Source: Bisporella sp. PMI_857
Lineage: Eukaryota > Ascomycota > Leotiomycetes > Helotiales > Helotiaceae
Length of the DNA: 64,000 nucleotides
Assembly: GCA_021307315.1 (NCBI GenBank)
Contig: JAJSPD010000001.1
Location: 868,001-932,000, forward strand
Direction of reading: 5' to 3'
Under the pieces are notes generated by a model. It was not told the DNA's origin. It did no database searches and saw only the letters and a program-made list of their open reading frames with translations. A program made the position numbers and the translations under genes. This document shows positions 34,598 to 47,018 of the stretch, piece by piece. Position 1 is the first letter of the stretch. The number at the start of each line of letters is the position of its first letter.

Positions 34598-36242
34598 CTA
34601 TAATTTTGCTTGTACCCATAGGCCGAGCTTTTCCAGACCTGCATGTCCATCGTAAATGTCTCTCTCAACAGCGCGGGGATTGATCTATATAAAGATAAGC
34701 ACCACTATACGTTTACCTGAAGGTAGATGACTTACAAATTTTGGTCCTAAATCGCTCACCTTTTCTGCGCCAAGAAGTCGCATACAGGTGTCTATTTCAG
34801 CTTTGAGAACTATATTTGGAGTTAGCGCTGTATAGGGCTCAGGGGAATATAGAAGAGTGTGTACATACTCTCAAACGTCCTGTGTACTCCGTCAGTTCCT
34901 CCAGCACCAAGACCAAATAGTGCTGCCCGTCCAACTCCAACCGCTTTAGCACCCAAACACAACGCCTTCACAACATCTGTTCCTCTCTTGATTCCTCCGT
35001 CTACCCAGACTTCGATTCTGCCGAAAACCTCTGGGCAGTATTTCCTGATCTCTAGTAAGGTGTGCACAGCTGGTGGAGCTGTATCAAGAGCACGTCCGCC
35101 GTGATTTGAAAGAATGATGGCTTTGACTTGAGGCGCAAACTGTGCTGCTAAGTATGCATCTTCATGGGTCTGAAGTCCTTTCAGAACTATGGGCAGTGAT
35201 GTATGTTTCGCTAGCCACTGTAGCGTCGTCTTCCAAGTTAGGTCTGCAGCAGTTCCCCAGAATAATTGCTGACCGACTCCACCTCCACCAGGTCTTTTCG
35301 GTTCCCCTGCAGTTTTTACTGCGGAAGAGACGGGAAGTGATGCGCCAATGTCCTTAGCCTTTTCATCGTGCTCTCTTTTCCCTGGGACTGGCGCGTCCAG
35401 CGTTAGGCATATAAATTTGTATTTATCTGGCATTGCATTGATTCGTGCCAACATGGCCTCACTTTTTGTCCGTTCTGTTTGGACATACAACTGCCAGCCA
35501 AATACCTGACCAGGAGCCGAACCCTCCACAATCTGCTCCGGAGTCATGGATGCGTTATTTGAGACAATCTGCATGCCACCAAATTCGCTGATTCCTTGTG
35601 CAATCCCATGTTCTCCATCAGGATGTGCTAGTCTTGCCATTGCAGCAGGCGACACATACAATGGCAGACCGACTTTATGCCCAAGTAAAGTAGTGGAAAG
35701 ATCGCATTTTGTGCAGTCTACGAAGACTCTAGGTCGCAGTAGGATTTGTTTATAAACCAGGTTATTGAAGTTTTTAGAGATCAGGTCATCCCCAGCAGAG
35801 TAGTAGTATGCCCAGCACTTCTTCGATATCTGCTTAGTTGCCACCTCCTCAATTTCGTCCAAATTTAGCAAAGACTCCATAGGAGGAGGACCCTCAACTT
35901 TTTGTTCTTGCACTGCATCTGCAGGTGGCTTGGGTAGGGTCTCAGCATCTACTGTCCCAAGCTTTGCTTCTGGCTTCAAGTTCCCTTCTAGAGTCCCTGG
36001 AGGGTGTATAGGGTCAAACTCTTCGGTACAATCTGTGCCCTAAAGGTGGTCAGAATCAGAGGAAATATGACTATAGTGAGACTCACCGCCAGTTTTAATA
36101 TGATCTTTGAGCCTCCAGGGTGCATAGGGAGGAAACTGGTCACGTCCCAAACGTTTTTCTTGCCATCTTGCTCGATGATGACCCAACAGCTATCACTGGT
36201 GTTGTGCCGAGCGACTTCAGCCGCATCGAATACTTTCGCCAT
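34598..36242 (-). CDS. CYB2: cytochrome b2-type FMN-dependent L-lactate dehydrogenase
   Basis: Exons 36242-36087, 36039-34869, 34809-34736 and 34684-34598 code 495 residues in frame. Residues 1-75 form a cytochrome b5 domain with heme ligands His41 (in HPGG) and His64 (FDPIHPP). The FMN domain shows [41 protein letters not shown] (active-site Lys), the catalytic SNHGGRALD (His and Arg), and [11 protein letters not shown] with [10 protein letters not shown] for flavin phosphate. It ends [19 protein letters not shown]. Yeast Cyb2 oxidises L-lactate and passes electrons to cytochrome c between the mitochondrial membranes. Here the start lies right at the b5 domain with no obvious targeting peptide, so location and exact substrate (another 2-hydroxy acid is possible) are uncertain. 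Confidence 0.88.
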
Positions 36243-36686
36243 ATCTACAATGCAAAGATTGAGGAATAATAACGGCAGGGAGCATGAGTGGCTGGACGCA
36301 GATAATAAATAGGTACGTACTCGGAGCTTGAGCTTGAGCTTGCAACTGAAGTCGGCATGGTAGACCATGCCACCCAAGCCTTTCTACAGGCCGAAAGGTG
36401 GGGGGGCCTTTGGGGCTTAGGGGCATCCGTCAAAGCCCGGAACGTTTTAAAACTGCTGTATTATGAACCTCCGCAAGCCACACAAGTAAAGTCGGTTTCT
36501 TTCCCAACGATTTCCCCACCAATGAACTTCTGTGCTTACGGAACTGTCTCCAAACACTAAAGCTGTATGTTGGACACTACATAACACAACCGCTTGCTCT
36601 ATACGCTCGAGGTAGATCGTTTATCTTCCGCCGTTCTGTTCCAGAGAAATAACAATAATGGTCTACGAGTCTGCTCTCCTGCCTTC
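36243..36686. other. intergenic, 0.4 kb
   Basis: Upstream of the cytochrome b2-type gene and downstream of the hydrolase. No gene seen. Confidence 0.6.
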
Positions 36687-37668
36687 TCAAACTACCCTTG
36701 ACGATTCAAAATTCTCTCCCGCTGCTCTTCTCAGGAACTCCGCAACAATATCTGGCTTCGCAAGATGGGCGGAATGGGAAGACTGAACCCGTTCGATTAC
36801 TATCTTTCCACCTCCCTGCTGAACGAGGTTTGACATAGTTTCTTGTCCTGGCTCAGAATATCAGACTAGTTTTGCTCTGGTAAGATTTTGTGATAGAATC
36901 GTCTTTCAAGAGTGATCTACTCTGAAGCCATGTTTAATGAGTACATGCATGTCTTGGGAGTAAACTACCCGTAATACCTTTTGAAGTAGGGGAGCTTGCT
37001 TCGGCAACCTGACTGACCTTGAACAGGAATTATGCCATCATTCTCGCAAATCAAATAGGCTGATGGTATCTTTCGCCAAGCGGCAGATCTGGCTTTCTCC
37101 GTGAATGTGGCTTTCGAGTGTGGCCTTAGTTTTGATATCCAATATTTAGCATCCTCTGGATCAAGGTCACCGTAAAGCCATTGAAGAGCCTCGCGAGGTG
37201 GTGCTATGTTTCCATCCTGCGCAAGTTAGCAAATGTTAAGGATAAATTTGATTCACGTGCATTGTCGACTTCCCACCAATCCGCCTCACCTCCAGCAAAA
37301 TCTGCAAGGCTTAAACCTTCAGGGCTAACAAACGCGGCGACATAGGTCAACTTGATCACTCCGCTTTTGCCATCTTTCTCTCTCTCGGCCTTGCTGAGCC
37401 CGTCAAGTGCGTTGTTCACAGGAATTCCACCCCAGCTGTGCGCGTTTACCACTACAGGTTTGCCATTGTCAAGTTCCTTGATAACTACACTTCGAATCGC
37501 TGCAATATCATCGTCTAGTGTTTTGACTGGTGGACTATGTCCAACTGACGGCATGCCTACCGTGATGCATCTATAGCCCAGCGGTTCGAGGATGCCAATC
37601 ACCCGGTCATAGTATTCTTCGGAATGCCATGCTCCATGCACAAATATCATAGTTGGGAAAGACATCAT
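36687..37668 (-). CDS. alpha/beta hydrolase
   Basis: Exons 37668-37257, 37203-37018 and 36847-36687 give 252 residues. The first intron only keeps frame with the acceptor ACATAG, not with the nearer GCGCAG; the second intron is 170 bp. The start MMSFPTMIFVHGAWHSEEYY shows the HGxW oxyanion motif. The nucleophile lies in AHSWGG (about Ser78), and the terminal catalytic His is in SHSAHLAKPD (about residues 224-227). Such 250-residue proteins belong to the salicylate-esterase-like/PF12697 group, whose fungal members have many substrates. It sits between a 2-hydroxy-acid dehydrogenase and a Zn2Cys6 factor, so a role in a local pathway is plausible but unproved. Confidence 0.82.
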
Positions 37669-38900
37669 GCTCCAAAGACACTGCAATGCGGCTAGAGTGA
37701 GAAGGAAAAATAGCACCTACTGTTTGCCTGACAATGGAGAACCCGAGACTTATAATGGCTGGCCCAGGTTCCCCACCCTGTACATAGTCTATGCTCTGCA
37801 TCTGATAAGCTGTTATTCACTCTACTTTCCGGCACGATGATTTTGATTGGACAGAAGTGGCATACGCGCTACTGACTCCATGAATACCTTGTCTTGTATC
37901 TCAAATCTTGGAGGTCAGCTTGGGATGACAAAAAAATGATCTCACAAATTCTATTCCCAACAAAGTGCAATTACAGAATTGTATCTCTCTTACGTCAAGA
38001 GCTTCTCTGCACATAGAAATGAGCCAGGTCAGCACAGATGTAACGGGTGGTTGGTCAAACTATTAATTTCGACTTGTTCGGGGACTATTGGTGGTAGTCC
38101 ACGTAAAGGGTCGGCCGTGTAGTTGCTAAGCTTTTGATGGAGCAACTTGGAAGAGGTGTCGAATAGGAATGAAGCCTTTTCTAACCCTTGACGTCTAGAC
38201 TGTGCCTTCAGCTGCGGAAGCATGCCACTTTAATTGAATCATGAACGATGCGCGTTGGTAGATGTGACCCTGGTTTTTCTTCGGCTCGTTTGCAGGCATA
38301 CTCTATATACCTGAACAGATTGTCATCTGCGTCTCCATGAAAGCAGCTTCATCTTTCTAGTGGGATGAGGCACACCACCCCACCTTAGATATTTCTTATA
38401 TTCTCGTAGCTATGTAGGATATATAAAACCTACGACAGCTTCTGATATGGCTTGGTTACGTAGGTGTATCAAGCACAGCATACTGTAGGTCTTCGGGATT
38501 ATCTACTTATCATGGGATCTAGTCATTTGGTGCTGCTCGATTTCGATAAGCTTACAGGCCTTTAAGTTAAATGTTGGTGCTTGAATCTTTACGGGGATCT
38601 TACACCACCGAGACGGATATTTCGGTCGTGCAGCAAATCAGAGGCGCTTATTTTTCAGCCCTGTCATGTAACTCTGGCTTTCAATGCCTTCAGTCTTCCT
38701 TTATTGGCTCTTTTAGAATTTGGAGTTAGTTGGATTTCCCCAGCCTCGAGAAGTTGCCGATTTTTATCTAACAAGTTGTTGCCTTTCAAAATTGTCTGAT
38801 TAATATTTGTAATCGTCCGGCCCTGGCGCCGATACTTATCATTCTCTAGCTCGCCCTCGCCATTGACTAAAGACAAATAATCGTACTCTATCCGGTCGAC
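37669..38900. promoter_or_regulatory. shared upstream region, 1.2 kb
   Basis: Lies between the divergent starts of the hydrolase (minus) and the Zn2Cys6 factor (plus). No gene recognised. It probably holds both promoters. Confidence 0.45.
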
Positions 38901-40732
38901 ATGTACTCCCATTCAACCCCGGTTCCTCTCAGGTATGTTATACTATACTCCAGGTAGAGGCTATATCCGAATGACAATACACACGTCACGAGGGATACAC
39001 ATCGTTTTAACACTTCTGCAATAGAAGCCACAAGAAATCCACAAGAGGCTGTATTTCCTGCAAGACGAGAAAAGTAAAGGTAAGTATGGCAGTTACACTA
39101 TGAATCTGAATCTGAGTTCGGCCCCAGTGTGATGAAAAGAAGCCAGTGTGCGGGAAATGCGCTATACATTTCGCTAATGTCACCGCCTGTGAATACAAAT
39201 CTGCGAATCCAGAGAAATCCTCTAGGAAAATATTAGTAGCACCAAAGGCCCGATACAGCTTCGGAACACAAAGCTTAGCTACACTGAAACCCTATGATGA
39301 CGTTGGAGCGAAGGAAATAAACCAGGAAGCGGACCAACTGGTCGGTTCGTATGCAGAGGCTCGTCTGCGATTCTTGAATGAGGACACACAGCAAGCTGCG
39401 ATACCACCGAGTAAGAGATACCGCTGTGCTTGTCATAACCCTGGTACGAAGTCTCCAGCCCTACTCATGGCCCTCGTACTAATGTGGCCAATTTAGAGTT
39501 TGCGGACATGCTTCTCGACTCTGTCTCAATAGCCTGTAGGATATGTGGTAACCTTCCTGCTCTGGGCCAATCACCAGAACAAGCTGCCGCAGTGATTTCA
39601 ACCACAATACTCAAAGAAGGACAATCTGACACCTTTCGATTACGTCCATCACCCGAATCGCCACACGCCCATAAGATCATATTTCATTGTAAGTTCCATC
39701 TGCCCTTCAGGCGATGCTGACTTTCCCGAGAACCTGCTTGCCAGGTATATGCCACTCAGGTTTAGGAAGGTACAGGACTTACCGTAGTGGCTAACGTTTC
39801 CATGAGGGATCAATACTCTTGCCTTCTTTCCGTCAAAGGTGAGCTTACATGCCCGATTTTTCATGATCAGCATCTTGAAGATTATTTAAATAATGTTAAC
39901 CACTAATAGATACACTCAGAATATTGTAAAAGTCTAGGATGGCTTGCAGAGGCAATGGCAAATCCAGCTCTTTCTCAAATCGCGCTATACGTCACATCTG
40001 TGCATATAGATACTCTGCAAGGACGCAGCAAAAGCCCCGAAACACTACAGCACGGTCACCAAGCCATAAAGATCCTGAATGATGTGCTAAAAGATCCCTC
40101 CCAAACCACTACCGAAGAGACCATCTCTGCAGTTTTGCTACTGGGAACTGTTGTAGTATGTACTCTCGAGTATTAACATTATATATGCTGAGATGGGCTA
40201 TCAGGCTTTGATCGGAGAGGCAGAAGAAGTGGAAGCACATTTGAATGGTCTCCAGGCACTAGTAGAGCTTAGAGGAGGTATTAGTACTTTTAAAGCGGAA
40301 GGGTGTTTTCTACATATGCTCTGCACGTACGTCTCTGAAATACCCGCCGTCTTCTCCCTTAGAAACACCACTACGTCACTTCTCTACTGACTTCTTTATA
40401 GAACAAATCACATCTACCGCCTCCTATCTGAGTGCCTCAGTAATCCAACCACTGTGGCTGAGACACAAACACCTACCTCCTCCCCTGCCGAAGTACAAAA
40501 ATTACCAACGCTGTATCCGCTTTACAGATCTCCACTGTTAAAGGATTTCGCGGTCCTATGTGGCTACAGTGAAAGTGTCGCCGAGAAGTTTATGGAATTG
40601 GGTTACCTATTTGACATGCTAGACGTGTTCACGCTCCGCCTTGCACCAGAATTTCGACCACAGTTTGAAAAGCTGTGTACAGGTATCTGTGGTTCGACAG
40701 AAAGGTTTGCGGAATACCGACATGGACTGTGA
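38901..40732 (+). CDS. Zn(II)2Cys6 transcription factor, middle exons unresolved
   Basis: Supported exons are 38901-38932, 39025-39079, 39128-39443, 39497-39688, 39910-40155, 40205-40326 and 40402-40732. The first three join to give MYSHSTPVPLRSHKKSTRGC, then ISCKTRKVKCDEKKPVCGKC and FANVTACEY, a complete six-cysteine binuclear zinc cluster for DNA binding. The last three carry the alpha-helical regulatory part (HSEYCKSLGWLAEAMANPAL, HLNGLQALVELRGGI, LFDMLDVFTLRLAPEFRPQF), like fungal-specific domain PF11951. Exons 39497-39688 and 39910-40155 do not join in phase: the 221 bases between contain a coding-like run (DADFPENLLARYMPLRFRKV) and stops. Either a small exon is missed or the gene is damaged there. 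It starts divergently from the hydrolase and could regulate its neighbours. Confidence 0.72.
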
Positions 40733-42197
40733 GTAATTTTTCTATGCTATTGATATTACCATTGAGGAGGATGATGGACGCATCAATGATGGAGATGTCT
40801 GACAAGAGGAAGCCGATTCAGCTCTGTAAATGACCAATATACGATAAGAAGTTGGACTTTCTTTCGGAAGAGTACACTAACGGTTCCATAGCCCGTCACC
40901 ACGGCGTGGCACAACGAGGAAGCTGGATGTTTTCCCTGTGACTAAAGGGGTAGAGAGGCAATTACACTTTTGAGCCGTCTCCGTGAATCAAACCATCGGA
41001 TTCCACACAGGGCACAACATAATTGATCTTTACCTTTCTTTCACAGATTGGCAAGAGATCTAGGCCTGGTACAGGCAACCTAGAGTAAATCGAGGGAGTG
41101 TTCTACTTGCTCGAATCACAGCCCTTTTCCCTTAGCTCTTTTCAATTTAATTGAGCGGTGTTCTAAGCCCAACCAGTTCATCCTTGACACTCGAGATATC
41201 CAAGACTTACAATATTTAGCTTCCTTAAGGTATCCATAAACGAACTTAGGTCCTCGCTCCAGAAAATTACCTTCCTCAAACGTCTCAATGTATCAGCCAA
41301 CTCCGCTTATCTTCTCTGGTGTCGGAAAGGTATCCAAGCTTAACCCATTCCTTGACCTCACCTAATCAAGCCTACAACCTGCCCCTCTCTTTCTCCTCCG
41401 TATATAATACCAGTATTGGCGTCATACACCAGTGTTGCCCATAACCTCTCCGGAACCCTACCATTTTCACACCGGAACCAGAAACATAGAAGTACAAGCT
41501 CTTGAAACCTTGTAGGTCCCTCCATTTGCCATCAGAGCCAGCTTTAACCCCTCCCCCCAAAAAACCCCATTCTCTTAATCCCCTATATAAGTGATGACAA
41601 AGAAAGGAGCAGGCGTTCCTCATCAAATGAGTGAGATGTGCCACGTAGCACACAACACCTTTTGCATAGCCAGGCTTAAAATCCCTCTCCGGCTATACAA
41701 ATCGGCTCATGAAGGAAATAGACATAACGAGAAAAAATAGGCATCCAAAGAAATAACATCCCTATCCTAATCTCACAGCAGCAGCCTCCTCCCTACAGCC
41801 TGCACAGTCATGCGGAACGAACTCCATTTCCTGCCACCAGCCAATCAGACTATCCCTTGGTCGACGCCTATATGAATTTATTTAAGCACACAAACTCCTA
41901 ACAATCACAGGGGCGGTCCTATGGAAAGGACTCAGGTCAAACTGTGTTTGTGGGCGGACAAAAGAGAATGGAAGTGGATGAAGGAAATCGGAGGACATCG
42001 ACATAAAAATCCTCATCTCGGAGAGGGTTTCTAGACAATCATCTGAGGGATCGGACGATTGTATAGTTTTTGCCATTTTTAGACCTTGGCCTATCATTAC
42101 TAGTTTGCTATGAAGAGAGGTAGAAGAGAATAGCCGTCACTTAAAGGAGCAAGACTACAAAGGTTATTTTAAAAATTTATTTATTTTTTCTTACTGG
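40733..42197. other. convergent intergenic, 1.5 kb
   Basis: Lies between the ends of the Zn2Cys6 gene and the CCCH/SMR gene. No supported gene; only short overlapping frames. Confidence 0.55.
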
Positions 42198-44509
42198 TCA
42201 CCGCCCTCGTCCGGAAGGGCCTTTTGGTGCATCTCTCACTAACAGCCTAACCTTTCCATCTCCTATCTCATGCCCTTGACTCAAGATATCAACCTCTTTC
42301 TCTTCCTCAACCTTGGCTTTCGCTCCCTCCCTGCTCAGCGACTTGTCCCACGACCTAGCATCAATGCCCAGGATTCCACCTACATTATTGCGATCTCCTG
42401 GGACGGAAAACTCGCGGTATGCATAACGCCACTCATTCAAAAAGTTGCGAATAGCCTTACCCACTTTGTCCTTTCCGTTTTTGCTGTGATGGCCTGTACC
42501 AGTAATTGCGTACACGGGTCTGGACTCCCGTCCATTTTCTAAAAGCACACGCTCCAGATATTCCACGGCTTCCTCTGGATGAAGACCATGAAGGTCAACA
42601 TATAGCTCGGAACTTGCTGAGCTGTTTTTGTTGCGCTCTTCGTACAGTTCACGCGCGGCTTCGCGATGAGCTTTTCGCATGAGGTCATTTTCACTTTGTC
42701 CACGAAGGCTGAGAGCCTTTGCAGCACGAGCATCATTGCGATTCCATGCTTGGGCAGCACTAATTTCATATCAGTGAAATATACTTGGGAAGGAACGAGA
42801 GAATACTATACCTTTGTAAAAATTTATTTCTCAAGCCACCATGCTTTATAGCATCTTGCCTGGCTTTGAGGTATGCTTTGTTGGCTCGCTCCCCAGTTTC
42901 CAGCCATGGAACATGTTGAGGACTTGGGATTGCTTGCGCTGCAACACTATTTTCACCATTGCGTATACTTGTGGAACTACCATTTCTACCCATCTTCTTG
43001 GCATCTTGCCGCAATGCAGCAGGACTCGGCGATGGTGACATCTTGACCACATCAGCGAGGGAGCTGGGAGTAGCATTTTCTTTATGACCGTGGCCATGAC
43101 CTCCCCGCTTGCCATGGTGCTTTTTACCTGCTTTGGGTCCAGCTCCCAGAGAAGGAAATGCCTCATTGTCATCCAGAGCTGGTGCTGCAGGACTGTCTCG
43201 AGCTCGATGGCGGCTACCAGGTCTGGATCTTTGGTTAGAGTCATCACTGGTATAGCCCTGCATGGCTTTAAAACCTGGAGACGGAGTGAATGTTGCCCCT
43301 TGGTAGTTGCTAAAAGCATTTGTGGTTCCATAGGCGCTTGTCCACTGTTCTTGTGACTGTAGGGACGGAAAAGCATTATAATCTTGGAATTGAAAGCTCG
43401 GCGGGGTATTCTGTGGAGGTGTACTACTTTCATCGAGTGTGAGTCGATTCATAAAGTGTGAAGGGTCATGCGAGAAAATGCAAGTATCACCAGCAAGGCA
43501 GTTTCCCGACAAATAGTATCTAGATGATCAGTCTCAAGAACATATGCAACTGCGGAGCAACTTACTTGCAGATATGGTTGCTCAAGTCGTGACTGAACCT
43601 ACAATCTGCACGAAGGCATTGCCCTGTGGATAGGAAGAACCTACACACGACACCGCTTTTTTGCTGACCAGCCGGTGTTATGGGACGAGATATTTCTACT
43701 GACTTGCCAATGAGAATTGCATTTTTGGGCTCCACAGGGGGTTGCGACATGGCATCACCAGCTTGTCCATCCATGAAAGCCATAATAGTAGCACTCAAGT
43801 CATACCCATGGATAGCTAGAGCTGCCTCGATTTCTTCATCAGTCTTAGAAGGACCAAGAATAGACCGAAGCATATCATAAGGACTCATATCTAGTTGTTG
43901 TGGTTGAATGTATTCTGCGGCAGCCGCATTGAGGCCGCTTTGACCACCACCGCCAGATGAAGATGCAATGCTAACTCCGTCGTCGCCGACCAGCCAGTCC
44001 ACGTTATCGCTGCCATAGTCGCCATATATATCTTGTGTACTAGTGTCTGTTGGAAACTCATACGCATTCAGACTGGGACTATGTGGTATGACGGGGCTGG
44101 AAAAAGCAAGCCTCGGAGATGGTCGTGGTGAAGTGAAGGGAGAGGCTGTAGAAGACTTCACTCTGTTGTAGGACTGATTGAAAGATGGTGGAACAAACCC
44201 GGGTGGAGCGAGTGGGCTGACACCAAGGCGTGGAGAAGATGATACCGGCGTTGAGCCTCGCGGGATCTGCCAGGGAGCAGGGGATGGACGGCGCAAGACA
44301 GTATGTCGCAATGGCGGGGGAGAGGTTGGATTTGTCGAGCCTTCGCGATATCTCCAGAGAACATCCAGCACAGTATTCTCAAGCTCCTTGCCAGTAAGCT
44401 TTGTCTCCTTCTTAAGCAGCTCCTCCAGATGATCGGTCTTCTCTTCGTCTTCTAGATTGGGGTCCTGCAGAATAGGCAGGCAAATCTCGTATGTCGCATC
44501 GGACAGCAT
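42198..44509 (-). CDS. CCCH zinc-finger and SMR-domain protein
   Basis: Exons 44509-43566, 43519-42812 and 42759-42198 give 737 residues. The N-terminus is acidic and Pro/Ser-rich; near residues 210-250 PYDMLRSILGPSKTDEEIEA and LAIHGYDLSATIMAFM look like a CUE/UBA-type helix bundle. Two CCCH fingers follow at about 288-331: CRFFLSTGQCLRADCRFSH and, across the first intron, CKYYLSGNCLAGDTCIFSH. A His/Gly/Lys-rich linker leads to a DUF1771-like helix (AHREAARELYEERNKN) and an SMR domain with DLHGL (about 605) and the TGTGHHS motif. SMR domains can act as RNA or DNA endonucleases, and CCCH fingers bind RNA, so RNA quality control or translation surveillance is a reasonable inference. Confidence 0.87.
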
Positions 44510-45905
44510 TTTTGCGGAGTCTGAGTATTTGCGATAAGAAATAATATGAATTCGACTGGTTTCCTTCGAGGTTTGTTGGTTTTATTGACAGGAATTGAGG
44601 ACTGTTGGCGAGGCTTCGATGGGACGCAGGTAGATCCGCGACTTGGAAGGCGGTCTTGTGGGGGAAAGAAAGGGGCAAGCAGGGAGGTATATTAAAGGCA
44701 AGAATGATAGCAAAGCACCTGGCTTACATCACGCGTAAGTGAGGTTATTTCAGTGAAAGAAGTGAATGTAGATACTGCAGTTTGATACACAGACACGGGG
44801 GAATCACGAAGGCTGAGCCTACAAGTAAGATGACAGTCCCTGGAGAGGCTGGCTAACCAATTTAGGCTAAGCGGCGAGATGTGATATGAGGGCATTGGTG
44901 GAAGGCTCAAATTGTTCCAGGCATGCGCTGAGCTGAGGACAAAGAACAACAACCACCTTCAATACTAATAGAACGATTTGGGGCGTCGAATCTAAAGCTG
45001 TTGAGTAGTACGAATCCGGCCGTGATACGTGGAGGATTCTTTTGGATATGCAGTATTTATAAGGGCAAACCTAGCTTGATTCTGGGCGAGTAATCAGCTC
45101 TAGGCACTGATTACGCCACAGGTTACGGCAGGGCTGGAAGCGGCCAAAAGATGAACAGAAGCAAGGCACACATCCGCCCCTTCTGTCCTTTCAAGTAACC
45201 TGAAGTAACATATGAATATGAAGAAGGTCGAAGGAAACAGGCATATTTTGTAAGAGGAACGCAGGGGGTGCCGTCGAGACGCAACTTGGAAATGATTTAT
45301 CGGCTATAGCCTCAATGTAGGGTGTTCTTATGTAGATCAGATCTATGTTCGTATAGCTGCAACTCATGAAAGTCACAGATGCTCGTAATAAGCAAGACAC
45401 TTGTGCATTTGCATCTACTTGATAGTGATTGAAGGTACAGGAAAATTGGTCGGAGTACATGATATTTTGGTCTGCATCTTAACCAATCACATTGTGCCTT
45501 ACTTAGACGAGGCTGTGCTCTCGATGACATATTCCCAGCTCCCATTATTGAGTATGGATTTTTGCTTCGCCTTCAGTATCAAATCCTCGAGAAACTCAAA
45601 TTGCAGCAAAACTTTGAGCCTCATTCGAATTCCATTTCTGTCCTCTTCTTGCCATTTTCTTACTCTGTGATGCAAACATAAGTGCGGGAATATTCAGCGT
45701 CAGCATCGTTTCAAAGCTCAACTCCGGCACACACACGAACCCCATCTTATGCAAACACCTTCGACTTCCAACATCGCTCGAAACAGATTACAAGAGATCA
45801 GAAAACCCAATGAATCATTAAGGGCAGTCGATCTTTTACCTGCTACAGAATCAAACGTATTCCAACCTGGCAGACTCTCTTCTCCGCGCTAGGAGGCATT
45901 CCATC
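44510..45905. promoter_or_regulatory. shared upstream region, 1.4 kb
   Basis: Lies between the divergent CCCH/SMR and TVP38 genes. No gene supported; both promoters should be here. Confidence 0.5.
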
Positions 45906-47018
45906 ATGCCCGCTGATTATATGTCTACCGCGAAGGCGCTTTCCCTTCCCATCTCGCCGTCTGCCTCCCCATCACCAGATAGACAAGCAGACAGGCCGTC
46001 ATGGACTCGACGAGCATCGTCAAGACGCGGTCCGAATCCATACTCTCAAACAAGCAACACCTCTCTTAAAGCCCAGGTCTTCCGCAGCGTGGACGTAGTA
46101 CAACGGCGAATTCGGTCAACCTTCAAGAAACTCTCTCCATTACAACAAATTCTCGCAATATGTGCCCTCATTGGCTCTGTTATATTTGGGATTCTCTTTC
46201 TTATCTACAATGAGAAAATATTCGGTGCTTTAGCACCTTACGCAAAGAAGTGGCGCGGCATCTCCGGTGGATGGATGATTCTCTGGACGATAAACTTTAT
46301 ATCCGCATTCCCTCCCTTAGTCGGGTACTCGACAACAGTCACAATAGCCGGGTTCGTCTATGGCTTCCCAAATGGCTGGTTCATCGTTGCATCCGCCACT
46401 GTAGCTGGCTCCCTAGTCAGCTTTCTCACCTCTCGAACCATCCTCTCTAAATACGTTCACCGTCTCGTGGGACAGGATAAACGGTTCGAGGCACTGGCCC
46501 TCACGCTCAAGCATGATGGGCTCAAGATCCTCTGCATGATCCGCTTCTGTCCGCTCCCATATTCTCTCTCCAATGCAGCGATGTCAACCTTTCCCACCGT
46601 GCATCCCCTCTCCTTCGCCCTGGCAACCATGATCGCCAGCCCGAAGCTGCTCATTCACGTCTTTATCGGGTCGCGGATGGCAGCTATTGGCGAAAGCGGC
46701 GGGAAAATGGACGTTTCCACCAAGGCCATAAATTGGGCATCTATTATTATTGGTGGCTGGATCGGGATAGCGGTAGGGTATATTATATATCAGAGGACGA
46801 TGGCTCGAGCCGCAGAACTCGAAATTGAGGAGCTGGAGGCGGGCAATCAGCGGGAGAGGAGGTACAGCGACGTAGATGCCCCGGAGGAGACGGATGCGGT
46901 GGCGTTGATGAACGACGATGATATTAGCTTGTGGGAGAATGACGGATCGGGATACAGGGATGATTTTTCGGATGGGGATGACGATGATCCTTTTTCGAGA
47001 GGGGATGGAGAGAGGTAG
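45906..47018 (+). CDS. TVP38: Golgi membrane protein TVP38 (TVP38/TMEM64 family)
   Basis: One exon, 370 residues. A Ser/Pro/Arg-rich cytosolic N-terminus of about 75 residues precedes a membrane segment ([20 protein letters not shown]). Then come [20 protein letters not shown] and [20 protein letters not shown] with [11 protein letters not shown], the SNARE-associated/DedA-like core, where FPPLVGYS and GFVYG are typical. Later segments include [34 protein letters not shown] and [19 protein letters not shown]. The tail is very acidic ([19 protein letters not shown]). DedA-fold members are now linked to lipid scrambling; yeast Tvp38 resides in the Tlg2-containing Golgi compartment. Confidence 0.9.
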   Translation: MPADYMSTAKALSLPISPSASPSPDRQADRPSWTRRASSRRGPNPYSQTSNTSLKAQVFRSVDVVQRRIRSTFKKLSPLQQILAICALIGSVIFGILFLIYNEKIFGALAPYAKKWRGISGGWMILWTINFISAFPPLVGYSTTVTIAGFVYGFPNGWFIVASATVAGSLVSFLTSRTILSKYVHRLVGQDKRFEALALTLKHDGLKILCMIRFCPLPYSLSNAAMSTFPTVHPLSFALATMIASPKLLIHVFIGSRMAAIGESGGKMDVSTKAINWASIIIGGWIGIAVGYIIYQRTMARAAELEIEELEAGNQRERRYSDVDAPEETDAVALMNDDDISLWENDGSGYRDDFSDGDDDDPFSRGDGER

